From Bacillota bacterium (lineage in GTDB: Bacteria > Bacillota > Clostridia > Lachnospirales > CAG-274): a stretch of DNA of 64,000 bases. Shown one piece after another: positions 1-7,110 of the stretch. The first letter of the stretch is position 1, and the number at the start of each line of letters is the position of its first letter. A program made the position numbers and the translations under genes. The notes beneath the pieces are model-generated. The model was not told where the DNA came from and made no database searches. It worked only from the letters and a program-made list of their open reading frames with translations. The stretch is from assembly GCA_017460805.1 (NCBI GenBank), contig JAFUAF010000028.1, positions 62,001 to 126,000 of the forward strand, written 5' to 3'.

Positions 1-1170
1 CTCGTTGCGTATGATTCTAAACTTGTTAGCAAGATGCTTTTTCTCTTCGTAGTTCAAGTTCAAAGCTGCCTGAGCAAGAATAACATCGACCGCCACGGTT
101 CGCTCGCTTTCGGCCTGCATAACGGTAAGACAATCGGTATTTACACTGTCCTTGTCCAATTCCGTCAAGATAAGCCTCGCAAGAGACGAATTTTGCAGGC
201 GCGGTAAAAATTCTCCTGTAAAAACAATAAAAGGAGTAACCGTCTTTTCGTTTATATCTCCGCCTATTACCATTTTGCCTCCGGCTTGCGAGTCCCCTGT
301 CAAGCGAATTACCGTCTCAAGCGTTTGCATCTCTTTGCCGTTGCCCTTTTTGTGAGCAAAGTCATCGAGCATGGCTACTAACCCGCCGGTATTGTTGATA
401 CCTCTCTGCACAGCTGCCTTTGTATCGGTAAAACTCATACGCAGCATAGGTAAGTTTTGCGGGTCAAAGAACGCTTTGACCGAACTGCTCTTTTTTACCT
501 GTGTTTTACCAATTACGGCAAGCATGAGGTTACAGTTTACATCCATAGGCTCGATCATATGAGCTATAAATGATAGACATTTAAAACATAGCCATACACG
601 TGAAGTGCAACTATCCTTAGTTAATTTAAGCATAGTTTCTTCTATGTAAGCCCTTGTTTCCCGGATGTCTGTTATCGGTACGTTCTGGATCAAGGATTTG
701 TTACCTTTTATATAAACGGGTTTTATTTCATTTGCAGTTATAAGGTAATTGCCCAAGACTACCGATGAATCATCAATAAAGCCTATCTTTTCGTAAATAT
801 GCTTTATTTCCGAATCTTGCAGCTTCTTCAACTGCTCAAAGTAATTAGCCTTAACACTTGAAAAAACCTTCTTATCACATAAGGTATCGGCGTATTTGTC
901 GCCCACGATCCTTTTAATATAAGCGGGATTTTCAATTTTCCCCGCGGGAAAATTGTGTTTTGACATTACCTTTTTGCCGTTGCAGTAAATATCCGTAACT
1001 ACACTTTTTTTAACACCTGTACTTGTATGCAGATGCTCTTCATATAAAGGCACGATACAGTTGAGTTCTTGGTGGAACGTTTGCGTGCCTTCATTAACTG
1101 CTGTATGCGCCGATGCACATACGTTACTTTTTTCAACAGTTTCATTATCTAAATTAATAATGTGAGCCAT
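1..1170 (-). CDS. Partial ATPase-like protein, possibly DUF927-related primase/helicase type (C-terminus off window)
   Basis: An open minus-strand frame of 390 codons begins at ATG 1170 behind a clear GGAGG site (about 1178-1182) and runs without a stop to the window edge, so the C-terminus is missing. I do not recognise the family with certainty. Around residues 208-218 it has GKTQVKKSS, which fits a P-loop layout (G-x4-K-K-S) in which the usual last glycine is a lysine. About 40 residues later VAMLDDFAHKK looks like an acidic Walker-B-type strand. This layout recalls DUF927-type ATPases of plasmids and integrative elements, so a replication or transfer role is possible but is inference. The gene is read away from the plus-strand gene at 1401, and the two share a 230-bp intergenic region. 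Confidence 0.5.
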   Translation of the reverse strand, partial: MAHIINLDNETVEKSNVCASAHTAVNEGTQTFHQELNCIVPLYEEHLHTSTGVKKSVVTDIYCNGKKVMSKHNFPAGKIENPAYIKRIVGDKYADTLCDKKVFSSVKANYFEQLKKLQDSEIKHIYEKIGFIDDSSVVLGNYLITANEIKPVYIKGNKSLIQNVPITDIRETRAYIEETMLKLTKDSCTSRVWLCFKCLSFIAHMIEPMDVNCNLMLAVIGKTQVKKSSSVKAFFDPQNLPMLRMSFTDTKAAVQRGINNTGGLVAMLDDFAHKKGNGKEMQTLETVIRLTGDSQAGGKMVIGGDINEKTVTPFIVFTGEFLPRLQNSSLARLILTELDKDSVNTDCLTVMQAESERTVAVDVILAQAALNLNYEEKKHLANKFRIIRNE

Positions 1171-1231
1171 AATTAGGCCTCCTTTTCTTTACATTTGACC
1201 CGCTGAAATGAATACAACATATCATAAAGAA

Positions 1232-1260
1232 TGGATTTTTTCATTTATATATGCTATAAT
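1232..1260 (+). promoter_or_regulatory. Probable extended -10 promoter of the orphan gene at 1401
   Basis: TGCTATAAT at 1252-1260 is a full -10 hexamer with the TGn extension. The -35 position (around 1232-1237, TGGATT) is poor, as is common for extended -10 promoters. The transcript would carry a leader of about 130 nt that includes the tandem repeat at 1349-1384. Confidence 0.45.
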
Positions 1261-1348
1261 GTTTTGTAGTGGGTCGTTAGATTTATTGTACTACACTTCC
1301 TTTGAAGCCTCAATTGTTAAACCTGTTAATGCAGTTAAAGAATTTTAA

Positions 1349-1384
1349 AATAAGTTAAATAAGTTAAATAAGTTAAATAAGTTA
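1349..1384 (+). repeat. Four perfect tandem copies of a 9-bp unit upstream of 1401
   Basis: The unit AATAAGTTA occurs four times without interruption at 1349-1357, 1358-1366, 1367-1375 and 1376-1384, ending six bases before the GGAGG site of the next gene. Nine base pairs is close to one helical turn. It could be an iteron-like protein-binding array or a slippage-prone spacer affecting expression of the downstream gene. Confidence 0.8.
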
Positions 1385-1400
1385 ATCATGGAGGAACGAA

Positions 1401-2519
1401 ATGAGTAATATCAAGCCATATTTATGCGGAGGAACTTTCTTTACTCAGTTAATACTAAATTCCGCGAATGATACAAAAGAAACAACTATTTTAGAAAAAT
1501 TATTAAAAATATACTATTGCAATGATTCGGAAGAAAATAGCATCAATTTCTCAAAACCTCAGGTATCAGCTTTTAAAAGTTGCACTAAGGAGGCACCAGA
1601 TGCTTTTGGATTTAAAGAAATCTTTATGCGAGAAAGATTTGATAAAGCTGTTAAAAACAATGATAAGATAGTTTTTGACTTGACTAAAGATTTAGTTGAT
1701 GTTCTATATGCCGGTAAAAATATGGATAGGAAACCGTCTCAATTTGAAATTAATTCAAAAAAAGAAAGGTTGGTTTTGAATCTTCTTTATATAATACAAC
1801 AGGATGACAAAATCTCTCTTGATACAAAATTTTACATAAGTGAAACGAAAATACCAACGCAAAAAGAAGATTTGTCCAAAGTTGAAAATGTAGTTTTAAT
1901 TCCTTTTCTTCTCGGAGTTTGGCACTATATCATAACGCAGCGCTATAATAAAAACAAAAATGGAGAAGTAACATATAAAAGCTGGATCATTGACGAAAAA
2001 GATCATATAAAGAATTCAAAACACAATTTTCGTTCAAAATTATATGAAGATAGCGAAAAAAAAGAGTTAATAATTTTAGGGACATCTTGTGAGTTGTTTC
2101 AAGAATTCAAGAATGATTTTCGTAAAATTATTGAATATATAATTAACACAGAATCCTCTGAAATATTAAACCACAGAATAAAAATTTATAAATTATACAA
2201 GCCAAGTATGGACAAATGGGTAGCAAAAAAGAATAGACATCGTAAAATCGATTATATAACCGATTGTAAACTCCTCAATAAAGCTTGGTATGTTATTAAT
2301 ATAATTTACAAATTTCGAATTATAATTGAATTTGAAAATCAAGAAAGCAGCACAAATCGTGATATAAAACGCTATTTATTGGAAAACACCAAATACTATA
2401 AAAAACGGGTTGAAAACGATTCAGAAACAACGGCGAAAATAGTAAACCCATATAATGTTAATGATATTGATACTTTACGCAAGACATTGTCGGAACTCTA
2501 CATAGAATTGTATAACTAA
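1401..2519 (+). CDS. Unrecognised AT-rich 372-residue protein
   Basis: ATG 1401 follows GGAGG at about 1390 with good spacing. The protein is lysine-, asparagine- and isoleucine-rich with no signal peptide or clear membrane segment. A central segment (about residues 172-200, containing IPFLLGVWHYI and then KSWI) is the most conserved-looking part, but I cannot assign a family. The C-terminal third is charged and probably helical. Its base composition is visibly more AT-rich than the kinase and tubulin-like genes nearby, it stands alone with its own promoter and terminator, and it sits beside a mobile-element-type gene. That pattern is common for horizontally acquired accessory genes, including phage-defence genes, but nothing in the sequence proves a defence role. 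Confidence 0.55.
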   Translation: MSNIKPYLCGGTFFTQLILNSANDTKETTILEKLLKIYYCNDSEENSINFSKPQVSAFKSCTKEAPDAFGFKEIFMRERFDKAVKNNDKIVFDLTKDLVDVLYAGKNMDRKPSQFEINSKKERLVLNLLYIIQQDDKISLDTKFYISETKIPTQKEDLSKVENVVLIPFLLGVWHYIITQRYNKNKNGEVTYKSWIIDEKDHIKNSKHNFRSKLYEDSEKKELIILGTSCELFQEFKNDFRKIIEYIINTESSEILNHRIKIYKLYKPSMDKWVAKKNRHRKIDYITDCKLLNKAWYVINIIYKFRIIIEFENQESSTNRDIKRYLLENTKYYKKRVENDSETTAKIVNPYNVNDIDTLRKTLSELYIELYN

Positions 2520-2631
2520 AGCTGCAGCCGATTAAAAGAAAGAACTGCATATAGTATAAAATAATTGGTTATTATGTCTATTGAAATTTAACTGTGGTTT
2601 TGAGCTTCAAGGCTATTATGCTCTCAAAAAA

Positions 2632-2661
2632 CTCCTGCCAAGAAATGACAGGAGCAATTTT
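2632..2661 (+). terminator. Intrinsic terminator downstream of 1401-2519
   Basis: A six-bp stem CTCCTG (2632-2637) pairs with CAGGAG (2649-2654) and is followed two bases later by seven T. It lies about 110 bp after the stop of the orphan gene; nothing else that reads as a gene lies in between. Confidence 0.55.
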
Positions 2662-2756
2662 TTTGTTTTTCCGCCGACGGCGTACCACAGTATTCTTAAA
2701 ATTTGTTATAATACACTTTGACAAGGTTTGCTGTTGCTTTGAAAATTATGATTGCG

Positions 2757-3050
2757 TCATATAAGTCTCAAAAATTCGGCGAGCCTTGTTTTTTGCTCTA
2801 CCGACAGCTTTGATATTTGTTTTTTCAGTTCTTTGTCTATCCCGTCCTCGTCGTTTGGCGGCTCAAAGAAATCCGACATCGTTATGCCAAGCGTTTCGCA
2901 CAGGATTTCAAGATTATCGACCGTTATACCCTTTTGCGAAAGTTCAACATCGCGTATAAAGCTTTGGGATATGCCCGCTTTGTTTGCAAGCTTATTGGTG
3001 GTCATACCGCGCTGTTCGCGGAAATAGGTTATTCGTTTTCCCACATCCAT
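2757..3050 (-). CDS. XRE-family helix-turn-helix regulator
   Basis: A 97-residue protein starting at ATG 3050 behind AAAGGAG. Residues 4-58 form a typical Cro/C1-type HTH: an N-terminal RITYFREQRGMT helix, the LANKAGISQSFIRDVE recognition region, and the closing LEILCETLGITMSDFF that is almost diagnostic of the XRE family. The remaining C-terminus is a short acidic/helical tail without a sensor domain. It lies directly downstream, on the same strand, of a second HTH gene, with an intergenic palindrome at 3066-3077 that is a plausible autoregulatory site. Whether it controls the kinase or the large wall operon to the right is unknown. Confidence 0.85.
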   Translation of the reverse strand: MDVGKRITYFREQRGMTTNKLANKAGISQSFIRDVELSQKGITVDNLEILCETLGITMSDFFEPPNDEDGIDKELKKQISKLSVEQKTRLAEFLRLI

Positions 3051-3065
3051 AAATATTCGCTCCTT

Positions 3066-3121
3066 TCTCTATAGAGATAGGTTATCAAATATTTGCGGAA
3101 ATATTTACAGATATAGAGATA
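3066..3121. promoter_or_regulatory. Palindromic operator-like region upstream of the XRE gene
   Basis: TCTCTATAGAGA at 3066-3077 is a perfect 12-bp palindrome; a partial copy (TATAGAGATA) recurs at 3112-3121. Between them, 3088-3107 is an inverted repeat of AAATATTT around a GCGG centre. The region precedes the start of the XRE gene, where an autorepressor site would be expected. Confidence 0.5.
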
Positions 3122-3123
3122 AA

Positions 3124-3570
3124 TCATTTCGCTTTATCGTTATTTTCTGCCAATGATTTAAGCCCCAACTCTTCCAAAAGCAGGTTGCAGTTTATAACAC
3201 TCTTTTTATTGTTAATAGCAAAGATAATAACGCTGTCGCGGCTGTTTCTTGCATATAAGGGCGGCAGCTCGGAATATTTCAACAGCTTTTGTGTCTCATC
3301 CAGATCAAGACCCATTGCAATGGCAAGGCGCAGCATTACATCTCTTGAGGGCATCTCCTTTTTGCCGCTGAAAAGCTCGTAACCATAACTTTTGTGCAGA
3401 TTTGCCGCCTCGATTATCTGCGATTTTTTTAAATTTTTTCTGTCGATTATTTCGTTAAGAAACGCCGATATTTTCTTTGTTATAAGCTCGTCCTCATTTT
3501 TTGCGATAAAACGGCGTATATCGTCCGCTTCCTTTAATTCGTTATTCAGTTCGTCCGTGGTTTTGTTCAT
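3124..3570 (-). CDS. HTH-domain protein, divergent from the Ser/Thr kinase gene
   Basis: A 148-residue protein from ATG 3570 with AAGGGGGATG just upstream. The N-terminal 35 residues are charged and helical. Residues 36-100 resemble an XRE-type HTH (ISAFLNEIIDRKNLKKSQII, then a helix with HKSYGYELFSGKK, then MLRLAIAMGLDLDETQKLL). The C-terminal 50 residues (SRDSVIIFAINNKKSVINCN) are typical of a class of Firmicutes HTH proteins that I associate with neighbouring kinases. It is read divergently from the Ser/Thr kinase with only about 70 bp between the starts, so shared control is likely. Its target is not visible. Confidence 0.65.
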   Translation of the reverse strand: MNKTTDELNNELKEADDIRRFIAKNEDELITKKISAFLNEIIDRKNLKKSQIIEAANLHKSYGYELFSGKKEMPSRDVMLRLAIAMGLDLDETQKLLKYSELPPLYARNSRDSVIIFAINNKKSVINCNLLLEELGLKSLAENNDKAK

Positions 3571-3642
3571 AAAAGCATCCCCCTTGCGTTATCTTTTTCT
3601 TTATGATAACATAATAAAAAGGATTTGAAAAGAGGGGAGCTT

Positions 3643-4815
3643 ATGAAACCCGAAATTTTGGAATATCTTGAATATAAATACGAAAAAATAAGCGTTATCG
3701 CTGAAAACGAGGATAAAAAGATACTTCTGCTGCGCGACAGGCAAACGGGGGAATACTGCCGTTACAAGCGTATAAACAGAAGGGTCGAAATTTACAGGCA
3801 GATAGAAAAAATCAAAAGTCCGTATCTGCCCGAAATTTTATATCTTCATTATGACGAGAACGAAACCGTCGTTATCGAGGAAGAAATACAGGGTACAAGC
3901 CTTCAGGTACAGCTTGACGGCGGCAGGGTCTTTACAAAAAAGGAATGTGAAAAAATTTTTACAGACCTATGCAATGCGTTGAGCCTGCTGCATAAAAACG
4001 GCATTGTCCACCGTGACCTTAAGCCCGACAATATAATGCTTGCAGACGGCAAGATCAAGCTTGTGGATTTTGATGCATCAAGAGAGGTCAAGGCGGATAC
4101 CCTGAACGATACCGTTCTGCTTGGCACAAAGGGCTTTGCACCGCCCGAACAATACGGTTTTTCACAGACTGACAGCCGCTCTGATATTTACGCGCTGGGT
4201 GTTACGATGCAGCTTATAGCGGGCAATAAAAGCAAGTACCGCAAAATAATCAAAAAATGCGTTTCCTTTGCCCCAAAGGATAGATACGGGAGTGTAAATG
4301 CCGTCAAATGTGCCGTTTATCTGCGGAAATATCGGGGTCTGCTTGTTTTTGCGGCAGTCTTGCTTGGTGTTATCGCCCTTTCGGTAAATTCTTATTATAA
4401 CGACCCCGTTTTTCGTGATGATATCCTGCTGGTACTGCGTGACGGCGGTTTTATAACTTTGACCGAGGAACAGGAAAACAGAATTTTTGCCCGCCAAAGC
4501 TACGATAAAACGGAAATAAAGAAACTTTGGTGCGGCAATTACAGATCACAGGACGGCGCCGAGCTTGAAATAAGCTATACCGACCAACTTGAATTTACCG
4601 CCGTTACCTATAATAACGGCCTGAGCTCAAACCTTGTCGGCGGCAAACTGACACTCGAAAATAAACAGACCGCCGTATATACAACTTCCGCACCAAAGGG
4701 CGTGTATAAAATAACCATCTATATCTATGAAAACGGCGTGTTCGTCTCCGAAAATGATGTTCCGTCCCCGTTCGGGAGACAAAGTATAGCGGGGTATTAT
4801 GAAAAAATTGAATGA
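3643..4815 (+). CDS. Membrane Ser/Thr protein kinase (Hanks type)
   Basis: ATG 3643 has an AGAGGGGAG site just before it and is preferred over the in-frame TTG at 3625. The 390-residue protein has a compact kinase domain (about 1-225): the catalytic loop HRDLKPDN near residue 122, the metal-binding motif as DFD rather than DFG near 141, and APPEQ near 167, followed by SDIYALGVTM. One transmembrane helix (about 232-250) leads to an outer domain of about 135 residues that is beta-rich and has no PASTA repeats. The lysine and glycine-loop region is degenerate (no clear GxGxxG), yet the catalytic residues are kept, so activity is likely but not certain. It is monocistronic and ends in a strong terminator; the adjacent wall operon has its own promoter. 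Confidence 0.85.
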   Translation: MKPEILEYLEYKYEKISVIAENEDKKILLLRDRQTGEYCRYKRINRRVEIYRQIEKIKSPYLPEILYLHYDENETVVIEEEIQGTSLQVQLDGGRVFTKKECEKIFTDLCNALSLLHKNGIVHRDLKPDNIMLADGKIKLVDFDASREVKADTLNDTVLLGTKGFAPPEQYGFSQTDSRSDIYALGVTMQLIAGNKSKYRKIIKKCVSFAPKDRYGSVNAVKCAVYLRKYRGLLVFAAVLLGVIALSVNSYYNDPVFRDDILLVLRDGGFITLTEEQENRIFARQSYDKTEIKKLWCGNYRSQDGAELEISYTDQLEFTAVTYNNGLSSNLVGGKLTLENKQTAVYTTSAPKGVYKITIYIYENGVFVSENDVPSPFGRQSIAGYYEKIE

Positions 4816-4826
4816 TCCTTAAAATG

Positions 4827-4853
4827 GCTGCGTCTTCGGATGCAGCTTTTTTT
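4827..4853 (+). terminator. Strong TTCG-tetraloop terminator after the kinase
   Basis: Eight consecutive base pairs (GCTGCGTC at 4827-4834 with GATGCAGC at 4839-4846, one G-T pair) enclose a TTCG loop and are followed by seven T. It separates the kinase transcript from the large operon to the right. Confidence 0.92.
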
Positions 4854-4962
4854 ATGCAAAAATTTGACATTTTCCGCTGTGAGCGTACCCTTTTTCATAG
4901 ATAAGAGGCTATACTGAAAATAATAAAAACTGTGTAAAATGTTGAATTTTAACGTTAGAATA

Positions 4963-4991
4963 TTGACAATTTTAGATATAAGTGTTATACT
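4963..4991 (+). promoter_or_regulatory. Consensus sigma-A promoter of the cytoskeletal/wall operon
   Basis: TTGACA (4963-4968) and TATACT (4986-4991) are separated by exactly 17 bp. The expected start is near 4998, giving a leader of about 100 nt before TTG 5100. The early leader contains an inverted repeat ATAACA...TGTTAT (about 4998-5015) that could be an operator or a small hairpin. Confidence 0.85.
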
Positions 4992-5099
4992 TATAGCGAT
5001 AACAATTATATGTTATGGAACTTTCACACAGATTATTAATATCTGAATTAAACAAAATTGAAATGAAGCATACTGTTTCATTTAAAGGCGGTGTTTGTA

Positions 5100-6605
5100 T
5101 TGAAGAAAAAAAGATGCGTGCTTTGTTGTATATTATGTGCGGTTCTTGTAACAGGCTGTTCTAAGATCCCTACCGACAAAGAACTGGTAAACTACAGCGA
5201 CGAAAGAACAACATACAATTCGGAAATATCATGTGTTAACTTTTATCTGGACAGCAGTAATGCAATGCCGGGATATGTTGATGAGGAGGAGTTTTCTCCC
5301 CTTGTATATTCTCTTTACAGTACGCTTAACGATATGAGCATACAAAAAAACATTGCATTTAATATAAATAAAGTTACAGATGGTCAGATAGAAAAAAGTG
5401 ATTCGGACGAATTCAGCAAAATGCTTGAAAGCAAAGATAATTACCATGGTAGTAATAAAGCCGTGGTGGAAACAGTTTTCGAATCACTTGACGATGGAGC
5501 GTTGTCTGTTGTTGTTACCAATCTTAATGGTCAGCTTAAGGATTATTCCGACATAGCAAGAGCAGTTATCGACAATGCATTGGCAAAACAGAAGGCAGTT
5601 GCTCTTATCGGCATAAAAACAAGTGGGAGACCGATTTTTGTTTTGGCAACTGGCGATAATTTGGCTATTTCGGAAATGATAACCAAATTCAAAGAAAAGC
5701 CCGATGTTGCGGAATATTACGGCAAGCAGGAACTGCTGCAGCTAGATGTGACAAAAAATATCAATTACGAGATATTTGCTGTCAACAACGGTGTTATGGG
5801 TATAAATTACAAAGATATATCCGTTGTGGAAAACGGCGAGATATACGATGTAATAAAAAACGAGAACGAGGACGGTAGCGTTGACATACAAACCAATGTT
5901 ATTTACGAGATGGAAGGAAGTTTTACAAATGTTAACGAAGATTATACCGACGATATGCTTAACACGATAGAGGGAAGTGTAAATTTTGCAGATATTTCTA
6001 ACGAAGCTAAGCATATTGTAAAGAACGACCCGGGTAAATACATTGAAGAAACAGATGCCGCCGGAAAAAAAGTTAAAACTAGCATCAATAAAGAAAATAT
6101 AACCTATATTGCTGCCAGATCGCTGGTAAAAAACAAAGAAGAAGGACTTGCGGGCAAACTCAAACTTGAAATACCTTTTAACGTTATAGATGGTGTAAAA
6201 TTGAGTGATCTGGGTTGCGACGTAACATCAGAACTTTATATAACCGATGGCAGCCAGTTCCGCAAATATAATGACGATGTTGACGAATATGTCAAAGTCG
6301 GCTTGGCGGAGGGTGCTATTGAGGAGCAGGGTAAGTGGCGTGTAATAAACGAAAGGAACTCCGTAATTTGTAATCTTCTTTTTGAAAATGCAGCAAATTT
6401 CCCTAAAACAAACGGTATGTATAAGCTCGATATATCTTTTAAGCAATATCTTGATAAGGATAATATTCCCACATGGATTTCAAATTGGGGCAAGGAAGAT
6501 GTTGCCAATCTTGAAAACCTGGTTTCTTCATTGTACGAATATCAGGCAAATCAAAATGCGTCGGAAAACAAAATGACGATTTATATAGCGGAAGCTAAAA
6601 AATAA
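5100..6605 (+). CDS. Lipoprotein with vWA-like domain, first gene of the operon
   Basis: TTG 5100 is chosen because AAAGGCGGTG lies 7-8 bases upstream and the resulting N-terminus is a clean lipoprotein signal: KKK, a hydrophobic core, and the lipobox VTGC ending at residue 20. The mature protein (about 480 residues) is anchored outside the membrane. Residues from about 43 read FYLDSSNAM, close to the DxSxS metal site of von Willebrand A domains with the last Ser replaced by Ala. Later VVVTNLNGQ and AVALIGI fit the fourth and fifth vWA strands, so a vWA-like fold with a degenerate metal site is likely. The C-terminal half is unassigned. It is followed 24 bp later by a membrane protein and then the tubulin-like gene; vWA proteins are known partners of tubulin-like NTPases in other bacterial systems. 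Confidence 0.7.
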   Translation: MKKKRCVLCCILCAVLVTGCSKIPTDKELVNYSDERTTYNSEISCVNFYLDSSNAMPGYVDEEEFSPLVYSLYSTLNDMSIQKNIAFNINKVTDGQIEKSDSDEFSKMLESKDNYHGSNKAVVETVFESLDDGALSVVVTNLNGQLKDYSDIARAVIDNALAKQKAVALIGIKTSGRPIFVLATGDNLAISEMITKFKEKPDVAEYYGKQELLQLDVTKNINYEIFAVNNGVMGINYKDISVVENGEIYDVIKNENEDGSVDIQTNVIYEMEGSFTNVNEDYTDDMLNTIEGSVNFADISNEAKHIVKNDPGKYIEETDAAGKKVKTSINKENITYIAARSLVKNKEEGLAGKLKLEIPFNVIDGVKLSDLGCDVTSELYITDGSQFRKYNDDVDEYVKVGLAEGAIEEQGKWRVINERNSVICNLLFENAANFPKTNGMYKLDISFKQYLDKDNIPTWISNWGKEDVANLENLVSSLYEYQANQNASENKMTIYIAEAKK

Positions 6606-6629
6606 ATAAAAAACAAGGAGGGATAAGTT

Positions 6630-7097
6630 ATGAATATTGACTTAAAAAACTCGAAAAATCAAATTATTTCAACCTTTATCTGTACGGCGGTTTTTGCAAT
6701 TATCGGCGTAATTTTTTACTTTGTTTTCAAAGAACAATGTGTGCCGGGACAAACCGAGTTCTTTGCGCTGTACCCCAATGAGTGGGCATGGAAATTTATG
6801 ATAGTATTTATCATTTCTGTATGCTTTAATTTGGTTTTTAATTTGTATATTATGCTGCTGGCTGTGTTTGCAAAAGGCTTTCACAGGCAGCATGGCAGTT
6901 GGTGGCTCAGTTTTTCGTTTGACATACTTGTCGGAATTTTTTTGATAGGTTTTTTAAATGTCAGATACCCCGAGGACACATGGTGCAGTATTGTAGGTTC
7001 AATTTTAATACTTGTACAGCAGATATTAACCTTTATCATATCTACATATAATTGTTCCAATATGTGGAAAAGAGGCTATTTGCCGATAACAAAGTAG
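6630..7097 (+). CDS. Four-helix integral membrane protein of the operon
   Basis: ATG 6630 follows AAGGAGGGATAAGTT. The 155-residue protein has four hydrophobic segments at about 11-31, 53-78, 91-108 and 118-138, separated by short charged loops. No enzyme motif is visible and I do not recognise the family. It is placed between the outer lipoprotein and the tubulin-like gene, 13 bp from the latter's start, so a role as the membrane seat of the complex is a reasonable inference. Confidence 0.7.
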   Translation: MNIDLKNSKNQIISTFICTAVFAIIGVIFYFVFKEQCVPGQTEFFALYPNEWAWKFMIVFIISVCFNLVFNLYIMLLAVFAKGFHRQHGSWWLSFSFDILVGIFLIGFLNVRYPEDTWCSIVGSILILVQQILTFIISTYNCSNMWKRGYLPITK

Positions 7098-7110
7098 GAG
7101 GTGGGTGTGT

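Noticed and set aside
152..562. Two plus-strand frames at the left edge
   Set aside because: They lie opposite a continuous 390-codon minus-strand frame with a good Shine-Dalgarno and have none themselves; treated as shadows.
1349..1384. CRISPR array
   Set aside because: Units are 9 bp and directly adjacent without spacers; no cas genes in the window.
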